From an uncultured Bacteroidales bacterium (GTDB lineage: Bacteria > Bacteroidota > Bacteroidia > Bacteroidales > UBA932), in assembly GCA_947302175.1 (NCBI GenBank), contig CAMYVB010000018.1:1-37985 (forward strand): a stretch of DNA of 37,985 nucleotides. Direction: 5' to 3'. Positions 26,093 to 35,100 of the stretch are shown here, in pieces; positions within the stretch are counted from its first letter, which is position 1; each line of letters begins with the position of its first letter. The position numbers and the translations under genes are program-made. The notes beneath the pieces were generated by a model. The model saw only the letters and a list, made by a program, of their open reading frames with translations, was not told the origin of the DNA and made no database searches.

Positions 26093-28092
26093 AATTCTTC
26101 GACGAGTTCGAAATCGAGCAGTTTCTGCTCAAGATTCGTCTCTTTCACCTTTATTTTCACCCTGTCACCCAGGGTGAATTTTTTATGTGTGCGCTTGCCC
26201 ACGATGCGGTAGCGCGCTTCGTCGAATTCGAAGTAGTCGGAGCGTATGGTGCGAAGGGGGACCATGCCCTCGATCTTGGTGGGGTCTATTTCCACGTACA
26301 TTCCCCATTCGGTGACGCCGGACACGGTGCCTTCGAACACCTGGCCCACCTTGTCCTGCATGAACTCCACGAGCTTGTACTTTATGCTGGCCCTTTCGGC
26401 ATCGGCGGCCACGACTTCGCGCTCGGAGGCGTGCTTGCACTGGTCCTCGTAGTATCCTAGATTGGCGCTCTGACCTCCGCCGAGGTAGCTTGACAGGAGG
26501 CGGTGGACCATTAGGTCGGGATAGCGGCGTATGGGGGAGGTGAAGTGGGTGTAGAACTTGAAGGCGAGACCGTAGTGGCCTATGTTGTCGGTGGAGTATG
26601 CGGCCTTCGCCATGGCGCGGAGGGCCACCATCTGGAGGGCCTTGTATTCGGGCTTGTCCTTTGCCTCGGTAAGGAGCCCCGTCAGGGCCTTTGCAGTCTG
26701 CTCAGGGTTGGCGGCGTCTTTCATCTTGTAGCCGAAGGTCTTGGCGAAAGTGCGCAGTTTGAGCACTTTCTCGCTATCGGGCTCGGCATGGACGCGGTAC
26801 ACGAAGGTCTTGGCCTTTTTCGAGGGGACGTGGTTCATCTTGCCGTCGGTCGCCACCCATTCGGCAACGGAGCGGTTTGCAAGTAGCATGAACTCCTCGA
26901 TTAGCTGGTGGGACTCGTTGGTCACGGTCTCGCGAACGTCGACGGGTTTGCCGTTTTCGTCCACAATGACCTTCATTTCGGGGCGGTCAAAGCTGATGGC
27001 GCCGGAGTCGAAGCGCTTCTTTCGCAGGATCTGCGCCACTTTGTTCAGGGTCAGGATGGCGTTTTCGAGCTCGTCCTTGCCTTCGCCGGATTCGATAAGG
27101 GCCTGTACCTGCTCGTAGTCGTAGCGGCGGTCGGAGCATATTATGGTGCGGCTGAAGCGGCGGGAGCGCACTTCGCCCTTGGGCGTCATGGTGAATATTG
27201 CGGAGAAGGTGAGCTTGTCCTCGCCGGGGCGCAGGGAGCAGAGGCGGTTGGAGAGCTTTTCGGGCAGCATCGGGACCGTTCTGTCCACGAGATATACAGA
27301 GGTGCCGCGGCGCTGCGCTTCCTTGTCCACGAGCGAATCGGGACGCACATAGTAGGACACGTCGGCTATGTGGACACCGACCTCGAATTCGCCGTCGTTC
27401 AAGGCTTTGAATGAGATGGCGTCGTCGTAGTCCTTGGCGTCGGCGGGGTCTATGGTGAAGGTCAGGGTGGACCTGAAGTCTATCCTGCCCTTGATATCTT
27501 CGGGGGTGATTTTTTCGCTTATGGCGTCTGCCTCGTCGCTCACGGCCTTTTCGAAGCGGTAGGGGAGACCGTATTCGGAGAGGATTGCGTGCATCTCGGT
27601 TTCGTTCTCGCTGGGCATGCCGAGTACGTCCTCAATGTGGCCTTTGGGATTGAAGTCGCCGCGCGACCAGGAGTCAACCACGGCGCTCACTTTCATGCCA
27701 CGTTTCGCACCCATCTTTGCGGCTTCTTCCGCGTCCACTTCGATGTCGTAGGGCATGGATTTACTCTGCATCAGCACCCAGGCCTGGGCGCCGACGGTGT
27801 GGAATACTCCCACGAAGGGGCGCTTCGAGCGCTCAACTATCTTTACCACTTCGCCTTCCTTGCGCTTGTCCTTGCCGCCCTGGCGGGTCACTGCCACGAC
27901 GACGGTGTCGCCGTTCAGGGCCTGGCGCGTCTTCGAGGCTTTGACGAAAATGTCTTCGTTCATGCCTTCCACGATGACGAAGATGAAGCCTTCGCGGGTC
28001 ATCTGGACGCGGCCGGTGTATTCGGGATAGTGCTTTCGGGCTTTCGGAGATCGGGTGCTCTTTTTGGGGCCTTTGGAGGGTTTTCTGCTCAT
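26077..28092 (-). CDS. rnr: Ribonuclease R
   Basis: 671 residues starting at the ATG at 28092 (MSRKPSKGPKKSTRSPK). The same frame stays open upstream to about 30342, but that stretch lies antisense to gpmI and manA and is not coding. The protein is a processive 3'-5' exoribonuclease of the RNB family. A basic N-terminal tail leads to cold-shock-like OB domains (YTGRVQMTREGFIFV), the RNB catalytic core with DPADAKDYDDAIS near residues 210-222 and HIADVSYYVRP, then FTSPIRRYPDLMVHR, and a C-terminal S1 domain (FEGTVSGVTEWGMYVEI). It lacks the N-terminal helix-turn-helix of the 813-residue E. coli enzyme. Its 3' end overlaps dcp by eight bases. Confidence 0.95.
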   Translation of the reverse strand: MSRKPSKGPKKSTRSPKARKHYPEYTGRVQMTREGFIFVIVEGMNEDIFVKASKTRQALNGDTVVVAVTRQGGKDKRKEGEVVKIVERSKRPFVGVFHTVGAQAWVLMQSKSMPYDIEVDAEEAAKMGAKRGMKVSAVVDSWSRGDFNPKGHIEDVLGMPSENETEMHAILSEYGLPYRFEKAVSDEADAISEKITPEDIKGRIDFRSTLTFTIDPADAKDYDDAISFKALNDGEFEVGVHIADVSYYVRPDSLVDKEAQRRGTSVYLVDRTVPMLPEKLSNRLCSLRPGEDKLTFSAIFTMTPKGEVRSRRFSRTIICSDRRYDYEQVQALIESGEGKDELENAILTLNKVAQILRKKRFDSGAISFDRPEMKVIVDENGKPVDVRETVTNESHQLIEEFMLLANRSVAEWVATDGKMNHVPSKKAKTFVYRVHAEPDSEKVLKLRTFAKTFGYKMKDAANPEQTAKALTGLLTEAKDKPEYKALQMVALRAMAKAAYSTDNIGHYGLAFKFYTHFTSPIRRYPDLMVHRLLSSYLGGGQSANLGYYEDQCKHASEREVVAADAERASIKYKLVEFMQDKVGQVFEGTVSGVTEWGMYVEIDPTKIEGMVPLRTIRSDYFEFDEARYRIVGKRTHKKFTLGDRVKIKVKETNLEQKLLDFELVEELEEAK

Positions 28093-28128
28093 TTGCTGAT
28101 GGGAGGCGGATTTGGCGCTTCCGACGTG

Positions 28129-28136
28129 CAAATTTA
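28129..28136 (-). promoter_or_regulatory. rnr: Probable -7 box for rnr
   Basis: Minus strand reads TAAATTTG, a perfect TAnnTTTG, 36 bases before the rnr ATG. No convincing -33 box lies 20 bases upstream (CTG only). Confidence 0.4.
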
Positions 28137-28148
28137 GCAAGATATTGT

Positions 28149-28156
28149 TAATTTTG
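28149..28156 (+). promoter_or_regulatory. gpmI: Probable -7 box for the gpmI-manA operon
   Basis: TAATTTTG matches TAnnTTTG and lies 23 bases before the gpmI ATG. The -33 region is weak (GTG at 28126-28128). Confidence 0.4.
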
Positions 28157-28179
28157 CAGATTCGAAATTGAACGATATT

Positions 28180-29697
28180 ATGAATAAGAAAGTACTCCTG
28201 ATGATTCTCGACGGCTGGGGCGAAGGCCGTCACGACTATTCCAACGCGATCTGGGCCCAGGGCACGCCCAATATCGACGCCCTGCGCGAGAAATATCCCC
28301 ATTCCCACCTGCAGGCCTGCGGCGAATACGTCGGCCTCCCGGACGGCCAGATGGGTAATTCCGAGGTCGGTCACATGAACCTCGGCGCCGGCAGAGTCGT
28401 CTATCAGGACCTTGTGAAAATCAATATCGCATGCCGCGAGCATCGTCTCCTCGAGAATAAGGAAATCAAAGCCGCTTTCGACTATGTGAAGACTTCCGGC
28501 AAGAAGCTCCACCTCATGGGTCTTACCTCCCACGGCGGTGTCCACTCCTCTCTCGACCACGTGTATGAGTTCCTCGCAGTTGCCGCCCGGTACGGCCTGG
28601 ACAAAGTCTATGTCCATGCCTTCATGGACGGTCGCGACACCGACCCCCGCAGCGGTCTCGGCTTTGTCGCCGAGCTCGAGGAAAAGATGGCGCAGACCAC
28701 GGGCAAGGTAGCATCCGTGTGCGGCCGCTTCTACGCTATGGACCGCGACAAGCGCTGGGCCAGGGTAAAGGAAGCCTACGACCTTCTCGTTGAAGGCAAG
28801 GGCGCTGCTTTTGAGAGCGCTCAGGCAGGCATCCGGGCCAGCTACGACGCCGATGTCACTGACGAATTCATCAAGCCTATAGTCATCACCGAGGGCGGCA
28901 AGCCCGTCGCCACCATCGAGGAAGGCGACGCCATCATTTTCTACAACTTCCGCAACGACCGCGCCCGCGAGCTCACCGCAGCCCTGACGCAGAAGGATAT
29001 GCCCGAGGAAGGCATGCACACCATCCCCCTCTACTACTGCTGCCTGACTCCCTACGACGCTTCTTTCACCGGCGTCCACATCCTCTTCGACAAGGAACTT
29101 GTGCAGGACACCCTCGGCGAGACCGTTTCCAAGGCCGGCAAGAACCAGCTGCGCATAGCCGAGACTGAGAAATACGCCCACGTGACCTTCTTCTTCAACG
29201 GCGGCCGCGAGACAGTGTTCGAGAACGAGGACAGGATACTCGTCAACTCCCCGAAGGTCCCCACATACGACCTCCTTCCCCAGATGAGCGCCCCCGAGGT
29301 AGCCGAGAAGCTCATAGACCAGATCCGCAGCGAGAAGCAGGATATGATAATCCTCAACTTCGCTAACGGCGACATGGTGGGCCATACCGGCGTCTACACC
29401 GCCGTCACCCAGACCGTCGCCTGCATAGACAAGCTCGTCGGCCGCGTTGTGAACGAAGCCATTGAGCACGGCTATGTGGTGCTTCTCACCGCCGACCACG
29501 GCAATGCCGACTACGAGGTCAACCCCGACGGCAGCCCCAACACCGCCCATTCGCTGAACACCGTTCAGTTCGTGGTTATCAACGCTCCCGAGGTGAAGGA
29601 AGTCAAGGACGGCGCCCTTTGCAACGTCGCTCCCACCATACTCAAGCTCATGGGCATCCCCCAGCCTGCAGCCATGACCGCAGAACCTCTCATCTAA
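28180..29697 (+). CDS. gpmI: 2,3-bisphosphoglycerate-independent phosphoglycerate mutase
   Basis: 505 residues from the ATG at 28180 (MNKKVLLMILDGWGEG); an in-frame TTG four codons earlier is less likely. It interconverts 3- and 2-phosphoglycerate in glycolysis using two Mn2+ ions. Seen are the metal-site LDGWGEG, the phosphorylated serine S61 in MGNSEVGHMNLGAGR, the substrate-binding HAFMDGRDTDPRSG, YNFRNDRARE, and the second metal site NGDMVGHTG with LTADHGNADYE. Length is typical. manA follows nine bases after the stop, so mannose entry and lower glycolysis appear co-transcribed. Confidence 0.97.
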   Translation: MNKKVLLMILDGWGEGRHDYSNAIWAQGTPNIDALREKYPHSHLQACGEYVGLPDGQMGNSEVGHMNLGAGRVVYQDLVKINIACREHRLLENKEIKAAFDYVKTSGKKLHLMGLTSHGGVHSSLDHVYEFLAVAARYGLDKVYVHAFMDGRDTDPRSGLGFVAELEEKMAQTTGKVASVCGRFYAMDRDKRWARVKEAYDLLVEGKGAAFESAQAGIRASYDADVTDEFIKPIVITEGGKPVATIEEGDAIIFYNFRNDRARELTAALTQKDMPEEGMHTIPLYYCCLTPYDASFTGVHILFDKELVQDTLGETVSKAGKNQLRIAETEKYAHVTFFFNGGRETVFENEDRILVNSPKVPTYDLLPQMSAPEVAEKLIDQIRSEKQDMIILNFANGDMVGHTGVYTAVTQTVACIDKLVGRVVNEAIEHGYVVLLTADHGNADYEVNPDGSPNTAHSLNTVQFVVINAPEVKEVKDGALCNVAPTILKLMGIPQPAAMTAEPLI

Positions 29698-29706
29698 GAC
29701 GCAGAT

Positions 29707-30747
29707 ATGTTCAAATTCAAGCCTTACCTCAAAACCGTAGTCTGGGGCGGAGAGAAAATAGCCCCCTTCAAAGGCATCGAGACCGAGCAGCACAACATAG
29801 GCGAAAGCTGGGAGCTCTCCGGCGTCAAGGGCCACGAGTCCGTCATAGACGGCGGTGAATTCGACGGCAAGACCATCACCGTGCTCGCCGAGCTGCGCAA
29901 AGACTGGCTTCTTGGCAAAAAGGTGTATGAGCGCACCGGCACCGAATTCCCTCTCCTTATAAAATTCATCGACGCTGCAGCCGATCTCAGCATCCAGGTC
30001 CATCCCAATGACGAGCTTGCAGCCGTGCGTCACAACGGCTCCAAGGGCAAGACCGAAATGTGGTACGTCGTCGGAGCCGGCGAAGGTGCGCACCTCTTCT
30101 CCGGACTGTCCCGCAAGATTACGCCCGAGGAATATGTGGAAAAGGTTGCCGATGGCAGCATCACTGACGTCCTTTGCGACTACAAGGTCGCTCCCGGCGA
30201 CGTGTTCTTCATCCCCGCCGGCCGCATCCACGCCATCTGCGGCGGCTGCTTCGTGGCTGAAATCCAGCAGACTTCGGACATCACCTACCGCATTTTCGAC
30301 TACAACCGTCCCGGACTCGACGGCAAGCCCCGCGAGCTCCATACGGAGATGGCCAAAGAAGCAATAGATTATTCCGTTAGGCCCGATTACCGCAGCCAGT
30401 ACCAGAAGGCCCGCGACCGCGAATGCGTCCTTGCCAGCTGCCCCTATTTCACGACCTCGCTTTTCGATCTTACCAAGCCCCTCACGAAGAATCTCCGCAA
30501 TATCGATTCATTCATGACCGTTATTTGCGTGGAAGGTTCCGGCAAGCTTGTTTGCGACGAGAAGGCGCCCATGCGCGAGAAGAAGTTCTTTGGCCTGACT
30601 CGCAAAGCCAATCCGACGGAAGCTCCCGCCCACGTGGAGATGGAAGTAAGGCAGGGCGACACCGTCCTTGTCCCCGCCTGCGTCGAATCGCTTGATTTCA
30701 TCCCCGCCGCTTCCGGCATGAAGCTCATAACCAGCTACATCGCCTAG
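29707..30747 (+). CDS. manA: Mannose-6-phosphate isomerase, type I
   Basis: 346 residues, cytoplasmic. It converts mannose-6-phosphate to fructose-6-phosphate. Zinc ligands are visible as Q97 and H99 in IQVHPND, E117 in KTEMWY and H175 in AGRIHAI. Other family motifs are WGGEKI, ESWELSG and FVAEIQQTSDITYRIFDY. The C-terminal cupin half (to TSYIA) is complete. It sits nine bases behind gpmI, and a two-gene alpha-mannosidase operon lies 1.4 kb downstream on the same strand beyond the U32 gene; the mannose freed by those enzymes would pass through this step. Confidence 0.96.
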   Translation: MFKFKPYLKTVVWGGEKIAPFKGIETEQHNIGESWELSGVKGHESVIDGGEFDGKTITVLAELRKDWLLGKKVYERTGTEFPLLIKFIDAAADLSIQVHPNDELAAVRHNGSKGKTEMWYVVGAGEGAHLFSGLSRKITPEEYVEKVADGSITDVLCDYKVAPGDVFFIPAGRIHAICGGCFVAEIQQTSDITYRIFDYNRPGLDGKPRELHTEMAKEAIDYSVRPDYRSQYQKARDRECVLASCPYFTTSLFDLTKPLTKNLRNIDSFMTVICVEGSGKLVCDEKAPMREKKFFGLTRKANPTEAPAHVEMEVRQGDTVLVPACVESLDFIPAASGMKLITSYIA

Positions 30748-30774
30748 CTGTCTTCCTTAGCCTGTCAAAGGATA

Positions 30775-30808
30775 TAATTAGCCCCGGCAAGATTGTCGGG
30801 GCTAATTA
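30775..30808. terminator. Bidirectional terminator palindrome between convergent manA and the U32 gene
   Basis: 12-base perfect arms TAATTAGCCCCG (30775-30786) and CGGGGCTAATTA (30797-30808), extended inward with one G-T pair. The A/T-rich ends can act as U tracts in either direction. The right arm and loop, read in reverse, match 37915-37932 exactly for 18 bases. Confidence 0.75.
30790..30807 (-). repeat. 18-base element shared (inverted) with 37915-37932
   Basis: On the minus strand this reads AATTAGCCCCGACAATCT, identical to the plus strand at 37915-37932. It forms one arm and part of the loop of the terminator palindrome here. Confidence 0.8.
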
Positions 30809-30840
30809 CTTACTTCACTGCGCTTCAAGCTTGGCTGTAA

Positions 30841-32091
30841 TCAGCGGTCAACCGGCGCCCAGATAAAGAGCTTGTCGCCGCGGCGCACTTTGCTGCCTTC
30901 AGGGACGGCGAGCGAGCAGCGGGAGCCTTTAGGTGCGAGCGGTACAGGCGAAAAGTCAAGCCGCATATCGCTAACTGTGAACTGTACGACGCCAGTGGTA
31001 GGGCCGAGAATCATAACCTCGTCGCCTTCATGCAGGGGGCAGGCTTCGACACTAATTTCAGCGACGCCTATGCGGTCGAACCAGTTGCTCACCTTGCCGC
31101 AGTAGGTCTTCTGCATGGTTGCGTGGCTGCCGTATATTTCGCTCCACTGCCCAAGCGGGGCGCCCTGGTAGTAACCATCCCAGAAGCCGCGGTTGAAAAC
31201 CGTCGCAAGTTCGTTCTTCAGGGCGGCGGCGAGTTCCTCCGTAAACACTCCGTCGCAAATGGCATTGGCGGCGCGGCGGTAACATGCGGTGCAGGTGCGC
31301 ACATATTCGGCGCTTCGGGCGCGGCCCTCTATTTTGAAAACGCGCACGCCGGCATCCACTATCTTGTCCAGGAACTCTATGGTACACAAGTCTTTGGGCG
31401 ACATCATGTAGCGGTCCTCGACCTCTATTTCGTTGCCAGTTTCGCTGTCTTTCAACAGATAGCTGCGGCGGCATATCTGCTGGCAGGCGCCGCGGTTGGC
31501 GGAAGCGCCGGCAGCGTGGAGGCTGAGGTAGCATTTGCCGGAAACGGCAAGGCAGAGCGCGCCGTGCACGAACATCTCGAGGCGCACGGGAGCGCCGGAG
31601 GGGCCGCATATATTCTCGCGCTGAACGGCCTGGGCAATGTTTTTGACCTGTCCGAGATCGAGCTCGCGGGCAAGGACAGCCACGTCGACGAATTGGGAAT
31701 AGAATCTCAGGGCTTCGATATTGGAAATATTGAGCTGAGTGGAAGCGTGCACCTCGAGACCTATCTGCCTGCAATAGGCGATGGCTGCCATGTCGGAGGC
31801 GATGATAGCATCCACCCCGGATGCCTTGGCGGCGTCGAGGGCTTCTCGCATCCCCTCCAGATCGCTCTCATAGAGGGCGATATTCAGCGTCATATAGCTT
31901 TTAACGCCATTTTCGCGGCAGATCCGCACCACTTCCGGTATGTCTTCCGGGCTGAAATTGGCAGCCGAACGGGAGCGCATATTGAGATTGCCTGCGCCGA
32001 AATAAACCGAATCAGCGCCGCCCTGGATGGCAGCCGCAAGACACTCGAAGTTGCCCGCGGGGGCCATTATTTCCAATTCTTTATAATTCAT
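30841..32091 (-). CDS. Peptidase U32 family protein (likely RNA hydroxylation factor, TrhP/RlhA-like)
   Basis: 416 residues from the ATG at 32091 (MNYKELEIMAPAG); an upstream in-frame TTG is disfavoured. U32 proteins were named as peptidases, but characterised bacterial members (TrhP, RlhA) take part in prephenate-dependent hydroxylation of tRNA or rRNA and carry an iron-sulfur cluster. Here the N-terminal barrel shows LEIMAPAGNFECLAAAIQGG and VYFGAGNLNMR, and the conserved cysteines are C180, C187, C203 and C207 (MFVHGALCLAVSGKCYLS and NRGACQQICRRSY). FKIEGRARSAEYV follows, then a C-terminal beta domain. It is a single gene, convergent with manA and divergent from the mannosidase operon. The exact RNA target cannot be read from sequence. 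Confidence 0.88.
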   Translation of the reverse strand: MNYKELEIMAPAGNFECLAAAIQGGADSVYFGAGNLNMRSRSAANFSPEDIPEVVRICRENGVKSYMTLNIALYESDLEGMREALDAAKASGVDAIIASDMAAIAYCRQIGLEVHASTQLNISNIEALRFYSQFVDVAVLARELDLGQVKNIAQAVQRENICGPSGAPVRLEMFVHGALCLAVSGKCYLSLHAAGASANRGACQQICRRSYLLKDSETGNEIEVEDRYMMSPKDLCTIEFLDKIVDAGVRVFKIEGRARSAEYVRTCTACYRRAANAICDGVFTEELAAALKNELATVFNRGFWDGYYQGAPLGQWSEIYGSHATMQKTYCGKVSNWFDRIGVAEISVEACPLHEGDEVMILGPTTGVVQFTVSDMRLDFSPVPLAPKGSRCSLAVPEGSKVRRGDKLFIWAPVDR

Positions 32092-32154
32092 CGGCTGCAA
32101 ATTTATTAATTATTAGTAAATTTACGGAATTAGAAACTAATAACTCCTTTCAAC

Positions 32155-35100
32155 ATGAAACTCTCCAGGATTTTGTTGGCTGTCGCAGCCGCCGCCATGG
32201 CGCTCTCTTGCGCTCAAGACAAGACGGAAGACTTCGCCGCCTACGTCGACCCCTTCATAGGCACCGGCGGCCACGGCCACGTATTCGTTGGCGCAAGCGT
32301 TCCTTTCGGCCTCGTGCAGGTTGGCCCCACCAGCATCCCTCAGAAATGGGACTGGTGCTCCGGATACCATGAGTCCGACTCGACCGTCATCGGATTCTCC
32401 CACACCCACCTCAGCGGCACCGGCATCGGCGACCTTTTCGACATCACCGTGATGCCCGTCACAACCAACGAATTAACCTTTGCGCGCGGCACTGAGGACG
32501 ACCCCGACTCCGGCCTTTGGTCCTACGCCGACCGCACGCAGGAAGTATGCATCCCCGGCTACTACAGCGTCCCTCTGACTAGATACGGCGTCAAGGCAGA
32601 AATGACAGCCACCGAAAGGGTCGGCTTCCACCGCTACACCTTCCCCGCGAGCGAAGATGCCGGCATCATTTTCGACCTGGAGAACGGCGGATGCTGGGAC
32701 CATCCGACAGAGACCGTCATCGAGTGCGACGGCACCCTTATCACCGGCTGGCGCTTCTCCAAAGGCTGGGCTAACAACCAGAAGATATGGTTCGCCGCCA
32801 AGTGCAACAAACCCTTCAGCTTCGAAAAGATTGGCGAGCGCTACGCCCGCCTCGACTTCGACACTTCCGCAGACGAAGTCGTCATGCTCAAAGTGGCCCT
32901 CTCTCCCACAAGCGTGGAAGGTGCGCTCCACAACCTCGAAACCGAAATCCCCGGCTGGAACTTCAACACCGTGAAAAAGGCAGCCCGTGCGAAATGGAAC
33001 TCCGAGCTTGGCAGAATCAAGGTTACGACAAAGGACGAGAAGACAAGGAAACTCTTCTACACCGCCCTCTATCACGCTTTCATCGCCCCTGCAGCATTCT
33101 ATGACGAAGGCGCCGAGCCCGAGTACACCATCTTCTCCCTGTGGGACACCTACCGCGCCGCCATGCCCCTCTACACCATAGTGCAGAGAGAGCGCGAAAG
33201 CGCCTTCATGAATTCCTTCCTCAAAATCTTCGCCCGCCAGGGCAAACTCCCCGTATGGCACCTCCACGGCTGTGAGACAGACTGCATGGTGGGCAACCCC
33301 GGCGTAGCCGCGATGGCCGACGCAGTGACCAAGGACATCCCCGGCTTCGACTATGAGCAGGCCTTCGAGGCCATGAAGGCATCCGCCCTTCGCGCCGACC
33401 GCGGCCAGGACCTGAGGATGAAGTACGGCTACATCCCCTGCGACAAATATAGCGAGTCCGTCTCCGTGGACATGGAATACGCCCTTGCCGACTGGGCCCT
33501 CGCCCAGGTGGCTAAAAAGCTCGGCAAAACCGAGGATTACGAGTACTTCATGGAGCGCAGCAAGACTTACAAGCAGTATTTCGATCCTAAGACCGGCTTC
33601 GTGAGAGGCAAGGACAGCAGGGGCAAGTTCCTCGAACCCTTCAGCCCCTACTATTCCCGCCACGAGACCGGCGTCTATACCGAGGGCAACGCCTGGCAGT
33701 ACACATGGCTCGTCCCCCACGACCTCGAGGGCTTGCAGGAATGCTTCGGCTCCAGGAAGCTACTTCTCAAAAAGCTTGACTCCCTCTTCATCGTCCCCTC
33801 GCACGTCGAAGGCGAAAACGTCTCTCCCGACATCTCCGGCCTCATCGGCCAGTATGCCCACGGCAACGAGCCCAGCCACCATATCATCTACTTCTACACC
33901 ATGCTGGGTAAGCCCTGGAAGACCGCCGACATGGTAAGGCGCGTCCTTTCCGAGCTCTATGACGACACTCCCGAGGGCCTCTCCGGCAACGAAGATGTGG
34001 GTCAGATGTCCTCCTGGTATGTCCTCTCAACCATGGGCATATATCAGGTGGAGCCCGCCGGCGGCCGCTTCTTCTTCGGCGCCCCCATCTTCGATAAGGC
34101 TGAAATCGCCCTTCCCGAGGGCAAGAGCTTCATGATCGAAGCCAAAGGCGTAAGCGACGAGAACCGCTACATCCAAAGGGTATTCCTTAACGGCTGCCCC
34201 TACACCAAGGCCTATATCGACTACAAGGATATAATGGAGGGTGGCACGCTCACCTTCGAAATGGGCAGTGAAAAGAAGATTTGGTATTGCGCCAATGAGC
34301 CTGAGGAGTATGTTTCCCAGCGCCCCGCACCCGAAAACAGGCTTTTTACGAGCGAGGCGATCGAGGCTAAGATCGCCGAGGTGACTTCACTTCTAAAGAA
34401 CAAGCGCCTTGCCTGGATGTTTGCAAACTGCTTTCCCAACACGCTCGATACCACCGTCCATTTCACCGAGTCCGACGAAAACGGCCACCCCGACACCTTC
34501 GTCTACACGGGCGATATCCACGCCATGTGGCTTCGCGACAGCGGCGCCCAGGTCTGGCCCTACCTCAGCCTTGCCGGCAATGATGAGAAAGTGCGCAAGA
34601 TGCTCGAAGGTACCATACGTCGCCAGTTCTTCTGCCTCACTCTCGACCCTTATGCCAATGCATTCAACATTGGCCCCACTGGCAGCTACTGGGAGTCCGA
34701 CAACACCCGCATGACCCCCTGGGATCACGAGCGCAAGTGGGAAATCGATTCCCAGTGCTATCCCATACGCCTCGCGTATGAATATTGGAAAGTGACAGGC
34801 GACGAGTCCGTATTCGACGCCACCTGGCTCGCGGCCATCGACAACATCCTCGACGTCCTCCAGGAGCAGCAGCGAAAAAACGGCCACGGCTCCTACAGCT
34901 TCACCCGCGTGACGGACCGCCAGCTCGACACCAAGTGCAACAACGGCCGCGGTAATCCCGTGCGCCCCGTGGGCCTTATCGCTTCCGCGTTCCGTCCCTC
35001 AGACGACGCCACCACCTTCGAGTTCCTCATTCCCTCCAACTTCTTCGCAGTCACTTCGCTTCGCAAGGCGGCCGAAATCCTCGACGCCGTCAACGGTGAG

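Noticed and set aside
28093..30342. A 1421-codon minus-strand open frame extending rnr upstream through gpmI and manA.
   Set aside because: It is antisense to two well-supported genes. RNase R has a natural ATG start at 28092 and its family length fits. The extension is open because the plus-strand genes avoid TTA, CTA and TCA codons.
32098..32105. A -7-like box TAAATTTG on the minus strand just before the U32 gene.
   Set aside because: It would place the transcript start at or inside the start codon, there is no -33 box, and the region is simply A/T-rich.
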